This document shows positions 42,596 through 56,300 of a DNA stretch of 64,000 nt, piece after piece. The stretch spans positions 211,612-275,611 of the forward strand of contig JARGSG010000081.1 of NCBI GenBank assembly GCA_030374805.1, written 5' to 3'. Source of the stretch: Gracilaria gracilis. Its lineage: Eukaryota; Rhodophyta; Florideophyceae; Gracilariales; Gracilariaceae. Numbering within the stretch: position 1 is the first letter of the stretch; each line of letters starts with the position of its first letter. The position numbers were made by a program, and so were the translations under genes. The notes under the pieces were generated by a model that was given only the letters and a program-made list of their open reading frames with translations, made no database searches and was not told where the DNA came from.

Positions 42596-43914
42596 CACCG
42601 GACACACCGTTCCGGATATTGGTTGCCAATCTTGGCACCACACCCCAGTATCTTGTTAAGAACCAAGTCATTGGGTTAGTCACGCCACACCCGCTCGCTA
42701 TGCTTCCTACCCGCATGACCGCTGCCGTTGTTCTCGGACTTGTTCCCTCTGAAGAGGATAGCGCTCCATCGAAGGAGGGGGAGGAAGAAGCAGTTACCAA
42801 TACTTCTAATGCGGTTTCAACGGGACAGCCCTCGAGTAACTCGGAATTAAAACCTGTATCAGGAATGGAGAAGCGTGGACCAACGAGCTACGACAAGGTT
42901 GACCCCTTGAAGGCGCTCGAGAAACTTGATCTCGATCATGTTCCAGAGTCGCAACGTGAACGTCTGAGAGACATGTTACGGGAGTTTACCACAATTTGGG
43001 ATGGCTCTCTTTGAGAGATAAGTGCTACGGAACACCGTACCGACTTGTTGCCGAACTCGCGTCTGGTAGCAGAACCCCCTTACAGGGCAGGATCGAAGGC
43101 TCGAGAAGAGGAACAGTTCCAAGTGGACAAGATGCTCCGCGCTGGAGTGATCGAACCGGCTCAATCGCCGTGGGCGTCCCTAGTGGTACTGGCACTCAAA
43201 GCCGACGGAACTTGGAGGTTCTGTGTCGACTATCGCCGGCTCAACGCCGTGACGGTCAGGGACACCTACTCTATTCCTCGTATGGACGAGTGCATCGATT
43301 CGCTTAGTACCGCTACCGTGTTCACGGCATTAGACGCCAATTGGGGATACTGGCAAGTCCCTGTTAGGGAGAAAGACCGCGATAAGACTGCGTTAGTTTG
43401 CCACTCGGGCTCGTACCGCTTTAAGCGGATGCCGTTTGGTTTAACCAATGCCCCCGCTACGTTTCAGCGTGCCATCGACATCTTGTTGAACCGCTTTAAG
43501 TGGCGGACGTGTCTAGTGTATCTAGACGACATTATCGTGTTTTCCAGTAATCTGGACGATCATCTTACCCATGTCAGGGACTTGATGACCATTTTGCGCG
43601 ATGCAGGAATAACCCTCAAACTGAGGAAGTGTGAGTTCTTGACCGACACCGTCAAGTATCTTGGGCACATAATCCGTCCAGGACGGTTGATGATCGAGGA
43701 CGCTCGAGTCAAGTCCCTTGCCAAGGCGAAGGAACCGCGAACTCAAACGGAGCACCGCTCCTGCCTAGGGTTAGTCAACTTCTACAGACGGTTCGTACCG
43801 AACTTCTCGGACATTGCGGCGCCCCTTAACTCCCTACTGCGGAAAGGACAGCCACCAAAACTGGACCTCTTTACGCCCGCGCAAGCAGAGGCGTTTAACT
43901 CCTTAAAAAGGAGG
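42589..43914 (+). pseudogene. pol: Pol: linker and reverse transcriptase, copy 2
   Basis: TGA 43012-43014 in the linker; the RT domain is open with Tyr-Leu-Asp-Asp at 43518-43529. Same as copy 1. Confidence 0.92.
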
Positions 43915-44624
43915 CAGTCACTACTGCACCGATTTTCTCGTTACCGCAACCCGGCTTGCCGTTCTCAGTGGACACGGATTCGAGCGACTACCAAGTGGAT
44001 GCGCTCTTTTCCAAACCACCCCCGAAGGGGAACGGAAACCCATTGGGTACTGGTCGCGCTCGCTTAACGTTCATGAACGGAACTACTCCGTGTCGGAGAA
44101 GGAATGTCTCGCCGTCGTGTGGGCCCTTTCCACTCTCCGCCCTTATCTCTTGGGTGTGCACACTTTACCGTGTACACGGATCATTCCTCGTTGAGGTGGT
44201 TGATGAACATTTCAGATCCATCTGGCCGCCTTATGCGGTGGAGGCTCCGCCTAGCGGAATTCGACTTCGAAGTGATCTACAAGAAGGGGACCCTGAACAC
44301 TCAGGCGGACGCACTGTTGCGCGTAATCACTGATGGGGAAACTGTTACCGTCGAAGACGAAGAGATACCTTGCTTCGTCATTGACGGGAAAGCATCGGAA
44401 CCCCCAGAGTGGCAATTCGACGATTGGCCAGACGACTGGGATGACTCGGACGCAGATATTGACGAACTACTCGCATCTGGCGAGATTGAGGCTGCAAAGC
44501 CCCTGGCGGGGAATTTTGTACCGGTATCACCGGAAGAAATGATCCGAGAACAACACGGAGACCCATTCTGCATCCGTATCCGTGCCCGACTTAACGGTGG
44601 TGACACCCTCCCATTCGAGGTTCA
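43915..44624 (+). pseudogene. pol: Pol: RNase H and tether, copy 2
   Basis: Same three-frame split of the RNase H core as copy 1. Confidence 0.8.
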
Positions 44625-46032
44625 CGACATCGGCTATCTCATCAGGACAGTCGAGTCACACCCACAAGTTGTGGTACCACATTCGTTGCAGACGAGGATT
44701 CCCCACCTATCGCATTACGCAAAATTAGGCGGCCACGCAGGTTGAAGGAAACTGTACCTCACATTGAGGAGAGACTTCTACTGGCCCGCCATGGCGGTGG
44801 ATTGTTACGCTACGGTACGCTTCTGTACGGAATGCGCAAAAACCCGGGTGAAGCTCCGAAAGAATTCGAAGAAAGTGAAACTCTTCCCTGCCAGGGCACC
44901 GCTTGAATTTGTGGCGATCGATATTCTCGGTCCACTACTTACCACTCGGAGAGGAAACAAATTCTTACTCGTTATTACGGATCGGTTCTCGAAACTGGTT
45001 CGGACAATACCTGTCAAGAGGATCACCGCTTTCACGGTTGCGAAGGCCTTTGCCACGCACTGGATCTTCGTCTACGGTCCTCTTGTGGAGTTATTATCCG
45101 ATAACGGAAAGCAATTTGAGTCAAGGTTCTTCCAAGATGTATGTCGCATCCTGGACATGAAAAACCTCTTCACAACCACTTACCATCCCCAATGTAATGG
45201 GCAAGTTGGGCGGTTTAATCGAACCATGCTCGCATCCCTCCGATCGTACGTTGCTGATCACCCAAAAACATGGGACTTGTACACCGATGCCTTAACCTTC
45301 GCGTATAATACGCAGGTTCACAAAACTACTGGTGTTTCCCCGTTTGAACTCGTCTTGTCACGTACACCTCCGCCAGTGGCGTTAAAATCACAGGCTACGC
45401 TGGGAAATTTCCCCTCCGTGGGTGACTATGGCCAGAAATGGAAGGCCTCGCTTACTAAGCTCGTACCAGCCGCTCTCCAATCCATGGGGAGGGCCCAAGC
45501 CGCTTATAAGCGTGATTTTGATGCTCGCTTGCGAGGACGTACACCCTCCACACTCGTCGAGGGTAATCACGAATTTGTACGGAAGGAACACTATAACTCT
45601 GAACAGGGAAAAAGTCATAACCTCTCGCCTGTGGCGGATGGACCCTTTAAGCTCATCTCGGTTACACAGGACACCGTGGTAGTGCAAATGCCGGACTCGC
45701 AGGAGCGCATTTCCCGCGATCGCGTGGTACTCGCATCCCCACCCTCATCTGAGGTCACCCCGCCCGTAGCAAGTGCCGGTAATACGGTTGACGCAACTAA
45801 ACCGGACAATTCCGTGGAAGCTCGACCATGGATCTTACCACACCCCAACCGGGGACTTACAGACCTCCCGATCACATCGGCTTCGCCGATTGTATCGGAA
45901 AACATTGGCCAGGAAGGCCCACCCATTCCACCCCCATCTACAAATGTCACACACCGCAATGCGGATAATCCTACTACTCCCCACACCGCTCCGTCTGAGA
46001 AAGGGGATGAGGTTCATCGCTCTGGCGAGTAA
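44625..46032 (+). pseudogene. pol: Pol: integrase, copy 2
   Basis: TGA 44743-44745 in the zinc domain; catalytic Glu replaced by Gly at 45208-45210. Keeps the usual Pro before the Glu region, unlike copy 1, so the Phe in copy 1 is a private change after the duplication. Confidence 0.9.
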
Positions 46033-47241
46033 TCGACACCGAAGTCGCGTCGGGCGAGTAACAGTGGCTCACGGACTGTACGGACATTTCCGGATGTTCC
46101 GGTAGACACACAGGAGTCGCATTCGCATAGCGCGCCTAAGTCGCAGTCGAAACCCGCAAACGGGAACAATACACCGGCGGCGGGAACGGCTCCTCACGCA
46201 GAAGCGGAAATGTCGAAGGCACAAGAGGATCGCGGTAAGAAACCAGCAGCGCTGGACGACCAGAAGCCGAACGATGGCGTCGAATCAACACCGACGCCGT
46301 CGGGACGAAGCCCCGCTGGGGAAAGCGCAAGGACGCCGAAACCTACCGCGCAAAGCGAAGCAATCGAACCAGGAAGCATGGGGAGGACTGCCGAGCAACC
46401 GCGAGCAGTGAAGAAGATGGACCCGAGTGTCTCGGTACAAACTGACACCACCGTCGGTGGAATACCGGGTACTCCGGGAGGAACGCACGTCAAGGACGGA
46501 GCAAAGCTTCCAAATACTGGGCGCACAGCGACAGCCTCCACTGGAGTTAGTGCGGAGATCGCGAGATCGCCGACGCGCAGCGCTGCCGTAAGCCCCGGTA
46601 TCCCGGAAGTAACTGCCCGAGACGGGAGTTCAAAAATTGAAGATTTTGAAGAAATCACGGCGCAGCCGTTGGATGACACCTGCAACAGGGAGGCGGAATC
46701 GCATCCGACGCATGAGGGCCAACCGTTGGGACAGTCACGTGCACGCACGGTTGACGAGCCGACCAAGGCGGTATCTTCCGCTCCAAGCGGACGAGACGAA
46801 CACCAACCCGCTGTGGCACCGAGTGCACCGTCATGACGGAAGGACGCACGCAAGCTTGCGGTAAGGAAACATGTTGATGTTGGCACACCAAGCTCTACAG
46901 ATCCCATACTAGGGAAAACAACCGCACAAGCGGGGAGCAACGCCACGACATCAACACCTGCAACGGGAAGCGCGCCCCTACAGGGGTTATCACGGAACGA
47001 TGTGACGGCGACACGGCAAGGCCGGCAGGTGTACGTGCAAGAGTACATTGTCGACCGAATTGTGGGACATACCTGGGACCACGAGGGTATTCTTCTCTAC
47101 CGCGTCCGTTGGTACGGTTATGACCCACAGTGGGATACACTCGAACCGATCGAGCACATTCCTCGCTCGAAGGTAGTTCAGTATCACCGCCGTGCGGGAA
47201 CCGCTACACCAGCGACGCTGGACCTGGCCCAAGTGGGATAA
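46033..47241 (+). pseudogene. pol: Pol C-terminus: linker and chromodomain, copy 2
   Basis: Same as copy 1, with TGA 46834-46836 in the linker and the chromodomain at about 47029-47194. One silent-region substitution (46509 T for A). Confidence 0.85.
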
Positions 47242-47539
47242 GACTACCGTGAATACGGAATGGAAGGCTAAGTGGAACACGTCGTACGACGGAAGTAACA
47301 CAATACCACCTAGGTGGGAACTTTCGCCGAAGCGACAGTTCGGTTGGCTCGCGCCACCCGAACCACCGTTTTTTCGAAGAAGACTCATTCCTAAGGGGTT
47401 TTCGTCCAGCGAGCTGGTAGTGACGACAGCGTCAGACCGCAAGCACGGTTTTCCCCCTCAGAAGGGTGCGCAATTGTCGCGTGCACCGCACGAATTATAC
47501 CGGTTCCCACCGGGAATAGAAGAACAATCGCCCGTCTAG
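47192..47539 (+). CDS. Short Trp/Pro-rich tail ORF, copy 2
   Basis: Identical to 34308-34655; possible continuation of Pol in another frame. Confidence 0.35.
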   Translation: MREPLHQRRWTWPKWDKTTVNTEWKAKWNTSYDGSNTIPPRWELSPKRQFGWLAPPEPPFFRRRLIPKGFSSSELVVTTASDRKHGFPPQKGAQLSRAPHELYRFPPGIEEQSPV

Positions 47540-47635
47540 GACGGTTAAGAAAAGGAAGAAGACAACACTTGTCTCAAGGTCTATCAACTATCACTCGGTA
47601 ATCACCCAAGAATTGGGGAGGGCAAGACAGAAGGG

Positions 47636-49516
47636 CTAGTGCCCGGTGCCGTCGCCCTCCTCTGGAGTTGGCATGCCGCCAAGGCGTTGAGCGAGTGAAT
47701 CGCGCATCTCGGCGACGTTGCCGGTGGCCATGCGAGCGCCCAGACACGACTCTCGGAGGAACCTCGCGATGATGGCACCCTCGTCGGTACCCACGGATGG
47801 GGGAACTGACCCAGTTGCTGGGATTGCCGCCACTGGTGGGGACGAAGCAGGTACCGCTTCCGCGGGTTCGTTTTCCGGCGCGCTGCTGCTGCCTTCCTCC
47901 ATCGGAGTGCCGGGGATCTCCTCGATGGCCACCTCGTCACCGCCATCACCCGGTTCAACGGAATCATTTTCATACATGAGGTCGTCCTCGAGGTAAGCTC
48001 GGTGGTACTCGTCGGAGTCAACAGACCCAAGGGGGTGATCGGCCGGCACGTGTCGGGGAGCATTACGGAGCTCTGCCGCTTCGCTAGCGGAGATTTCCTG
48101 GTACTCCCAGGGGTCAAAGAAGATGAAATCGCCCGCAAGAGCGGTATTTCTTCCCAGAATTGGGCCCGATACACCTGCACCCGGGGCTCCCGCTCTACCG
48201 CTCTGCCTCAGCGGGACCTCACTCCAGTCGACATTCTCGATGAAGTCGAGGAGACCGAGAACTTCCTCGTTGTTCGCACGACCTCCAAGGGGGATGGAAA
48301 GGTCGAGGTTTCGGATACCTGCCCGCAAGCGCGGAGGGATGAACCAGAGTCGATACTGGTCATAAGCCTCGGCGAGGATATATGCCGCAGTGCGGACGGC
48401 CCATTCGGTGACCACAACCGACCACAACCCGGATCGGGGATCCGCAATCAGCACGGACCCTAGATAGGTGAATACCGGGGGCAGCTCGACGTAGCACCCC
48501 CGACACACCTCGAGGTGAGACCACCAATTGGGTAGAGGGACATACCGCCCTTGTCGGAAGGCCGGCGCGATGCGCTGCATCTCCACATTCTGATACGGAG
48601 CGAAATACCAGTCTCGGGAGAGAGTGCATCGTTCGAAACGGATGAAGTTCTGAAGAAAGAATGACCGCGAACGCCGCGGAAGGTAGCAGAACTCAGCCCG
48701 AAGAATCGGTCGTGTCCAGCATATAGCTTCTTGCCGCGCGACTGGCATTCCGCTCCAGGCGAAGGTTTCCAGTTCCGCAAGGCGGTCACAGTAACTCATC
48801 TCCCCGCGAGTGCGGTATCGTTCGACATCGAAGTCCAGCCCAATGGGGATCTGAAACTCGAATGGAGCCCGGCTCTGCCGTTTGTAAGCGATTTGCACGA
48901 AGATCGTGTGCGCTTCGTCACGGGATTCCCGGCCTTCTCGCAACACCTGGTGTACAGAGATCACCACGCGGCGTCTCCAATCCCACGAGGTGGTGAAAAT
49001 CGCCGGTAGTTCCCCCGGAAGGGTGTTGTTACCGTCAATGTACTCAGCAATGAGGGATTCGTTGAATGTGGCAACGGGATGGAACCACGTTGCAGACCGG
49101 AGGCGACGAGCCTGGCGCCAATTCTTTGGATTCAGCCCTACAAGGGAGTTTTAAGATGGCCATAACACCCCAGCGGGGAACCCACCGATGGGTCCCGCGC
49201 GCGCGGCGTGATTGGCGGAAGAACCAGAACCAGCATTGGGCTGGGAAAGAGGCTGTTGACTCCTCGGTAAGAGAGGCACGGATCGAAAGCCAGTGAAGCC
49301 CCCACGGGGGAAAGGAGGTTGGTTTGGTGGGATTCCGCTCATTGCAAGGTTAGTTCCCGTTGGCGACGGAGGGGAGGTTTTGGATGCGTTGGCAGGGTTG
49401 TCACTCGAGAGAGGTTCTTGGGCTGCGTTTGCAGGAGGTTGGGTGCGTGGTGAAGACAGTTGTTGTTCCGGCAGGCCGGTAGAAGGGGTACCTTTATAGG
49501 GTTCCGTCGGCGTCAT
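47636..49516 (-). pseudogene. Antisense ORF, unknown function, one stop, copy 2
   Basis: Identical to the copy 1 antisense ORF; ATG at 49516, TAA at the complement of 49151-49153, end at 47636. No substitution was noticed between the copies over this interval. Confidence 0.65.
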
Positions 49517-49546
49517 CTTCCTCAAATTGAGGTAGTTCTTCCGCCT

Positions 49547-49558
49547 AGGAGGGGGAGA
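49547..49558 (+). other. Polypurine tract, copy 2
   Basis: AGGAGGGGGAGA directly before the 3' LTR. Confidence 0.85.
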
Positions 49559-50334
49559 TGTAGTGCAACGCCCTCGGAAGGGGATGTGGAGGTACTTAGT
49601 TCATAATTCCCGTTGCACGGGAGGACTATTATATGAATAGTAATAACCATTGAGATGGGTTGGACACGTGGGTCACGGTGTGAGCTGGAGAGGTTGGCCA
49701 CGGAACGTGGGTAATTACCACTGCTCGTGGGCTGATTTAGTTAGTTTATTTCTAATTATTAGTCAGCAAGCTGCACTACTTAGTGCGCCGGCGATCTCGC
49801 CGTCACACCAGTAAAGCTCCCACAACCAGGGTTGGCTCTAGACTTTCACGCCTTCGGCGGTCGTCAACTCTACCAAGGAGGGATACCCCGTAGCACACGG
49901 ATCGCCTATCCACCCTGCGTCCTCTAAAAGAACCCAATATTGGGAGTGTTTACCAACTATTGTCGCGTTCGACCCTGTATAGGGAAAACCCGGGCTTGTG
50001 CCGTATACTTCGCCCCTTTTCCACCACATCTTGCGGATTCCCCTTTCCCTCTTACGAGTGCGTGGATATTCCACCACTTGGTGGGTGTGTACTGCTAGCC
50101 CGTACGCTCTCCACACTGTGGACTCGCTCCCTCTCTCGAGGACCCCAACAGACCCTCGTAGAGGTGTATCAATTCTTTTCTTGCTCTCCACGCTCCGTCG
50201 TGACGGTCTGGCCTCGGTCTTACACCCGACTTGGTCGTGCCATTCCAGAGAGTGCTCTGTTCGCTGACTACCCTCCAAGGAGGAAGATCCCGAACGTCAT
50301 CATGGCTGCTTTCCCTCACGGGCATTGCACTACA
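49559..50334 (+). repeat. 3' LTR, copy 2
   Basis: Matches the 3' LTR of copy 1; followed by GTTGT and satellite. Confidence 0.95.
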
Positions 50335-53300
50335 GTTGTGGAGATGGAGAATGATTTTGATTGGCGGAGCGCTAGGTGGGTGGTTGGCAAGACCGGGAAT
50401 CAAGTTGGTGAGAGGTTGTGGAGATGGAGAATGATTTGATGAGAGGTTGCTGGCGTTGTTGAAGAGGCGACTGGGTGCCTGATGGGCGCTCGGTGGATGA
50501 TGGTTTGTAGAGAGAATGGAGTGGCGGAGCGCTGGGCTGGTGTTTGCCAAGATGCGGTATCAGTGGGTGAGAGGTTGTGGAGATGGGAAATGATTTGATA
50601 AGAGGTTGATGGCGTTGTATAAGAGGTGACTGAGTGCCTGATGGGCGCTAGGTGGATGATGGTTTGGTGTAAGAATGGAGTAGATGAACACTGGTCGGTA
50701 AGATAGTGCATCGAGTGGGTGAGCGGTTGTGGAGAGGAAGGATGATTTCGATGAGAGGTGGCTGACGTTATTGAAGAGGTGACGGAGTGCGCAATGAGCG
50801 GTCCAGTGATGATGGTTTGGTGTGAGAATGAAGTGGCTGAGCACTGGGTGGCTGGTTGGTAAGATAGTGCATCGAGTGGGTGAGCGGTCATGGTTATGAA
50901 GGATGATTTCGATGGGAGGTGGCTGGCGTTGTTGAAGAGGTGACGGAGTGCGTGATGAGCGGTCGGGTGATGATGGTTTGGTGTAAGAATGGAGTAGCTG
51001 AGCACTGGGTGGCTGGTTGGTAAGATAGTGCATCGAGTGGGTCAGCGGTCATGGACATAAAGGATAATTTCGATGAGAGGTAGCTTGAGTAGTTGAAGAG
51101 GTGACGGAGTGCGCATTGAGTGGTTGGGTGTTGATGGTTTGGTGTGAGAATGGAGTAGCTGAGCACTGGGTGGCTGGTTGGTAAGACAGTGCATCGAGTG
51201 AGTCAGCGGTTGTGGAGAGGGGGGATGATTTCGATGAGAGGTGGCTGGGGTTGTTGAAGAGGTGACGGAGTGCGCGATGGGCGGTCCAGTGATTATGGTT
51301 TGGTGTGAGAATGGAGTAGCTAATCACTGGATGGCTGGTTGGTAAGATGGTGCATCGAGTGGGTGAGCGGTTGTGGAGATGGAAGATGATATCGATGAGA
51401 GAGAGCTGGAGTAGTTCAAGATGGGACGGAGTGCGCGATGAGTTGTTGGGTGATGATGATTTGGTGGTAGCAGGGAGTAGTTGAGCACTGGGTGGCTGGT
51501 TGGTAAGATAGTGCATCGGGTGGGTGAGCGTTTGTGGAGATGGAAGATGATTTCGATGAGAGGGAGCTGGAGTAGTTGAAGAGGTGACGGAGTGCGCGAT
51601 GAGTGGTTGGGTGATGATGGTTTGGTGTGAGAATGGAGTAGGTGGCTGGTTTGTAAGATATTGCATCGAGTGGGTAAGCGGTTGTGGAGATGGAGGATGA
51701 TTTCGATGAGAGGGAGCTGGAGTAGTTGAAGAGGTGACGGAGTGCGCGATGAGTGGTTGGGTGATGATGGTTTGGTGTGAGAATGGAGTAGCTGAGCACT
51801 GGGTGGCTGGTCGGTAAGATACTGCATCGAGTGGGTGAGCGGTTGTGAAGATGGAAGATGTTTTCGATGAGAGGGAGCTGGAGTAGCTGAAGAGGTGACG
51901 GAGTGCGCGATGAGTGGTTGGGTGAGGATGGTTTGGTGTGAGAATGGAGTAGCTGAGCACTGGGTGGCTGGTTGGTAAGATAGTGCATCGAGTGGGTGAG
52001 CGGTTGTGGAGATGGAAGATGATTTCGATGAGAGGGAGCTGGAGTAGTTGAAGAGGTGACGGAGTGCGCGATGAGTGATTGGGTGATGATGATTTGGTGT
52101 GAGAATGGAGTAGCTGAGCAGTAGGTGGCTGGTTGGTAAGATAGTGCATCGAGTGGGTGAGCGGTTGTGGAGATGGAAGATGATTTCGATGAGAGGGAGC
52201 TGGAGTAGTTGAAGAGGTGACGGAGTGCGCGATGAGTGGTTGGGTGATGATGGTTTGGGATGAGAATGGAGTAGCTGAGCACTGGATGGCTGGTTGGTAA
52301 GATGGTGCATCGAGTGGGTCAGCGGTTGTGGAGATGGAAGATGATTTCGATGAGAGGTAGCTGGGTTAGTTGAAAAGGTGACGGAGTGCGCGATGAGCGG
52401 TCGGGTGTTCATGGTTTGGTGTGAGAATGAAGTAGCTGAGCACCGGGTGGCTGGTTGGTAAGATAGTTCATCGAGTGGGTGAGCGGTTGTGGACACGGAA
52501 GATGATTTCGATGAGAGGTAGCTGGGGTATTGAACAGGTACCGGAGTGCGCAATGAGCGGTCGGGTGATGATGGTTTGGTGTGATAACGGAGCAGCTGAG
52601 AATTGGGTGGCTGGTTGGGAAGATAGTGCATCGAGTGGGTGAGCGGTTGTGGAGATGGAGGATGATTTCGATGAACGGTAGCTGGGGTTTTTGAAGAGGT
52701 GACGGAGTACGCGGTGAGCGACCGGGTGATGATGGTTTGGGATGAGAATAGAGTAGCTGCGCAATGAGTGGCTGGTTGGTAAGATAGTTCATCGAGTGGG
52801 TGAGCGGTTGTGGACACGGAAGATGATTTCGATGAGAGGTAGCTGGGGTTGTTGAACAGGTACCGGAGTGCGCAATGAGCGGTCGGGTGATGATGGTTTG
52901 GTGTGATAACGGAGCAGCTGAGAATTGGGTGGCTGGTTGGGAAGATAGTGCATCGAGTGGGTGAGCGGTTGTGGAGATGGAGGATGATTTCGATGAGAGG
53001 TAGCTGGCGTTGTTGAAGAGGTGACGGAGTACGCGGTGAGCGACCGGGTGATGATGGTTTGGGATGAGAATAGAGTAGCTGAGCACTGGGTGGCTGGTTG
53101 GTAAGATGGTGCATCGAGTGGGTGAGCGGTTGTGGAGATGGAGGATGATATCGATGAGAGGTAGCTGGCGTTGTTGAAGAGGTGACGGAGTGCGCGATGA
53201 GCGGTCGAATGGTGATAGTTTGGTGTGAGAATGGAGTAGCTGAGCACTGGGTGGCTGATTGGTAAGATAGTGCATCGAGTGGGTCAGCGGTCATGGACAT

Positions 53301-56300
53301 AAAGGATGATTTCGAAGAGAGGTAGCTGGGGTTGTTGAAAAGGTGACGAAGTGCGCGATGAGTGGTTGGGTGATGATGGTTTGGGATGAGAATGGAGTAG
53401 CTGCGCACTAGGTGGCTGGTTGGTAAGATAGTGCATCGAGTGGGTCAGCGGTCATGGACATAAAGGATGATTTCGATGAGAGGTAGCTGGGGTTGTTGAA
53501 CAGGTACCGGAGTGCGCGATGAGCGGTCGGGTGATGATGGTTTGGGATGAGAATGGAGTAGCTGCGAACTGGGTGGCTGGTTGGTAAGATAGTGCATCGA
53601 GTGAGTGAGCGGTTGTGGAGATGGAGGATGATTTCGATGAGAGGTAGCTGGGGTTGTTGAAGAGGTGAGGGAGTGCGCGAGGAGCGGTCGGGTGATGATG
53701 GTTTGGTGTGAGAATGGAGTAGCTGCGAACTGGGTGGCTGGTTGGTAAGATAGTGCATCGAGTGAGTGAGCGGTTGTGGAGATGGAGGATGATTTCGATG
53801 AGAGGTAGCTGGCGTTGTTGAAGAGGTGACGGAGTACGCGGTGAGCGACCGGGTGATGATGGTTTGGGATGAGAATAGAGTAGCTGAGCACTGGGTGGCT
53901 GGTTGGTAAGATGGTGCATCGAGTGGGTGAGCGGTTGTGGAGATGGAGGATGATATCGATGAGAGGTAGCTGGCGTTGTTGAAGAGGTGACGGAGTGCGC
54001 GATGAGTGGTTGGGTGATGATGGTTTGGTGTGAGAATAGAGTAGCTGAGCACTGGGTGCCTGGTTGGGAAGACGATGCATCGAGTGGATGAGCGGTTGTG
54101 GAGATGGAGGATGATATCGATAAGAGGTAGCTGGGGTTGTTGAAGAGGTGACGAAGTGCGCGATGAGCGGTCGCGTGGTGATAGTTTGGTGTGAGAATGG
54201 AGTACCTGCGCACTAGGTGGCTGGTTGGTAAGATAGTGCATCGAGTGGGTCAGCGGTCATGGACATAAAGGATGATTTCGATGAGAGGTAGCTGGGGTTG
54301 TTGAAGAGGTGAGGGAGTGCGCGAGGAGCGGTCGGGTGATGATGGTTTGGTGTGAGAATGGAGTAGCTGAGCACTGGGTGGCTGATTGGTATGATGGTGC
54401 ATCGAGTGGGTGAGCGGTTGTGGAGATGGAGGATGATTTCGATGAGAGGTAGCTGGCGTTGTTGAAGAGGTGACGGAGTACGCGGTGAGCGACCGGGTGA
54501 TGATGGTTTGGGATGAGAATGGAGTACCTGAGCACTGGGTGGCTGATTGGTAAGATAGTGCATCGAGTGGGTCAGCGGTCATGGACATAAAGGATGATTT
54601 CGATGAGAGGTAGCTGGGGTTGTTGAAGAGGTGAGGGAGTACGCGGTGAGCGACCGGGTGATGATGGTTTGGGATGAGAATAGAGTAGCTGAGCACTGGG
54701 TGGCTGGTTGGTAAGATGGTGCATCGAGTGGGTGAGCGGTTGTGGAGATGGAGGATGATATCGATGAGAGGTAGCTGGCGTTGTTGAAGAGGTGACGGAG
54801 TGCGCGATGAGCGGTCGAATGGTGATAGTTTGGTGTGAGAATGGAGTAGCTGAGCACTGGGTGGCTGATTGGTAAGATAGTGCATCGAGTGGGTCAGCGG
54901 TCATGGACATAAAGGATGATTTCGAAGAGAGGTAGCTGGGGTTGTTGAAAAGGTGACGAAGTGCGCGATGAGTGGTTGGGTGATGATGGTTTGGGATGAG
55001 AATGGAGTAGCTGCGCACTAGGTGGCTGGTTGGTAAGATAGTGCATCGAGTGGGTCAGCGGTCATGGACATAAAGGATGATCTCGATGAGAGGTAGCTGG
55101 GGTTGTTGAAGAGGTGACGGAGTACGCGGTGAGCGACCGGGTGATGATGGTTTGGGATGAGAATAGAGTAGCTGAGCACTGGGTGGCTGGTTGGTAAGAT
55201 GGTGCATCGAGTGGGTGAGCGGTTGTGGAGATGGAGGATGATATCGATGAGAGGTAGCTGGCGTTGTTGAAGAGGTGACGGAGTGCGCGATGAGCGGTCG
55301 AATGGTGATAGTTTGGTGTGAGAATGGAGTAGCTGAGCACTGGGTGGCTGATTGGTAAGATAGTGCATCGAGTGGGTCAGCGGTCATGGACATAAAGGAT
55401 GATTTCGAAGAGAGGTAGCTGGGGTTGTTGAAAAGGTGACGAAGTGCGCGATGAGTGGTTGGGTGATGATGGTTTGGGATGAGAATGGAGTAGCTGCGCA
55501 CTAGGTGGCTGATTGGTAAGATAGTGCATCGAGTGGGTCAGCGGTCATGGACATAAAGGATGATTTCGATGAGAGGTAGCTGGGGTTGTTGAACAGGTAC
55601 CGGAGTGCGCGATGAGCGGTCGGGTGATGATGGTTTGGGATGAGAATGGAGTAGCTGCGCACTAGGTGGCTGGTTGGTAAGATAGTGCATCGAGTGGGTC
55701 AGCGGTCATGGACATAAAGGATGATTTCGATGAGAGGTAGCTGGGGTTGTTGAACAGGTACCGGAGTGCGCGATGAGCGGTCGGGTGATGATGGTTTGGG
55801 ATGAGAATGGAGTAGCTGCGAACTGGGTGGCTGGTTGGTAAGATAGTGCATCGAGTGAGTGAGCGGTTGTGGAGATGGAGGATGATTTCGATGAGAGGTA
55901 GCTGGGGTTGTTGAAGAGGTGAGGGAGTGCGCGAGGAGCGGTCGGGTGATGATGGTTTGGTGTGAGAATGGAGTAGCTGCGAACTGGGTGGCTGGTTGGT
56001 AAGATAGTGCATCGAGTGAGTGAGCGGTTGTGGAGATGGAGGATGATTTCGATGAGAGGTAGCTGGCGTTGTTGAAGAGGTGACGGAGTACGCGGTGAGC
56101 GACCGGGTGATGATGGTTTGGTGTGAGAATAGAGTAGCTGAGCACTGGGTGCCTGGTTGGGAAGACGATGCATCGAGTGGATGAGCGGTTGTGGAGATGG
56201 AGGATGATATCGATAAGAGGTAGCTGGGGTTGTTGAAGAGGTGACGAAGTGCGCGATGAGCGGTCGAATGGTGATAGTTTGGTGTGAGAATGGAGTAGCT

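Larger units (their letters stand above)
38729..50334 (+). mobile_element. Ty3/gypsy chromodomain LTR retrotransposon, copy 2
   Basis: 11,606 bp, near-identical to 25845-37450 including every disabling lesion. The target duplication GTTGT is at 38724-38728 and 50335-50339. It differs from copy 1 at 45187-45188 (CC for TT; restores the usual Pro in the integrase Tyr-His-Pro-Gln motif), 46008 and 46509. It is not an independent insertion. Confidence 0.95.
37996..50734. repeat. Tandem segmental duplication, copy 2
   Basis: Same content as 25112-37850, shifted by exactly 12,884 bp with no indels seen. After 50734 the satellite sequence departs from that after 37850. Because each copy keeps satellite on both sides and the same target duplication, the element was duplicated together with its flanks. 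Confidence 0.93.

Noticed and set aside
38729..50334. Second element as an independent insertion
   Set aside because: Same target duplication, same lesions, same LTR pair differences and identical flanking satellite at a constant 12,884-bp offset.
51324..53408. Very long minus-strand frames (up to about 690 codons) in the satellite, encoding Ser/Thr/His/Pro repeats
   Set aside because: They exist because each 161-bp monomer has few minus-strand stops; frames rotate every monomer and several overlap. No start context, no domain, and the same occurs in all arrays.
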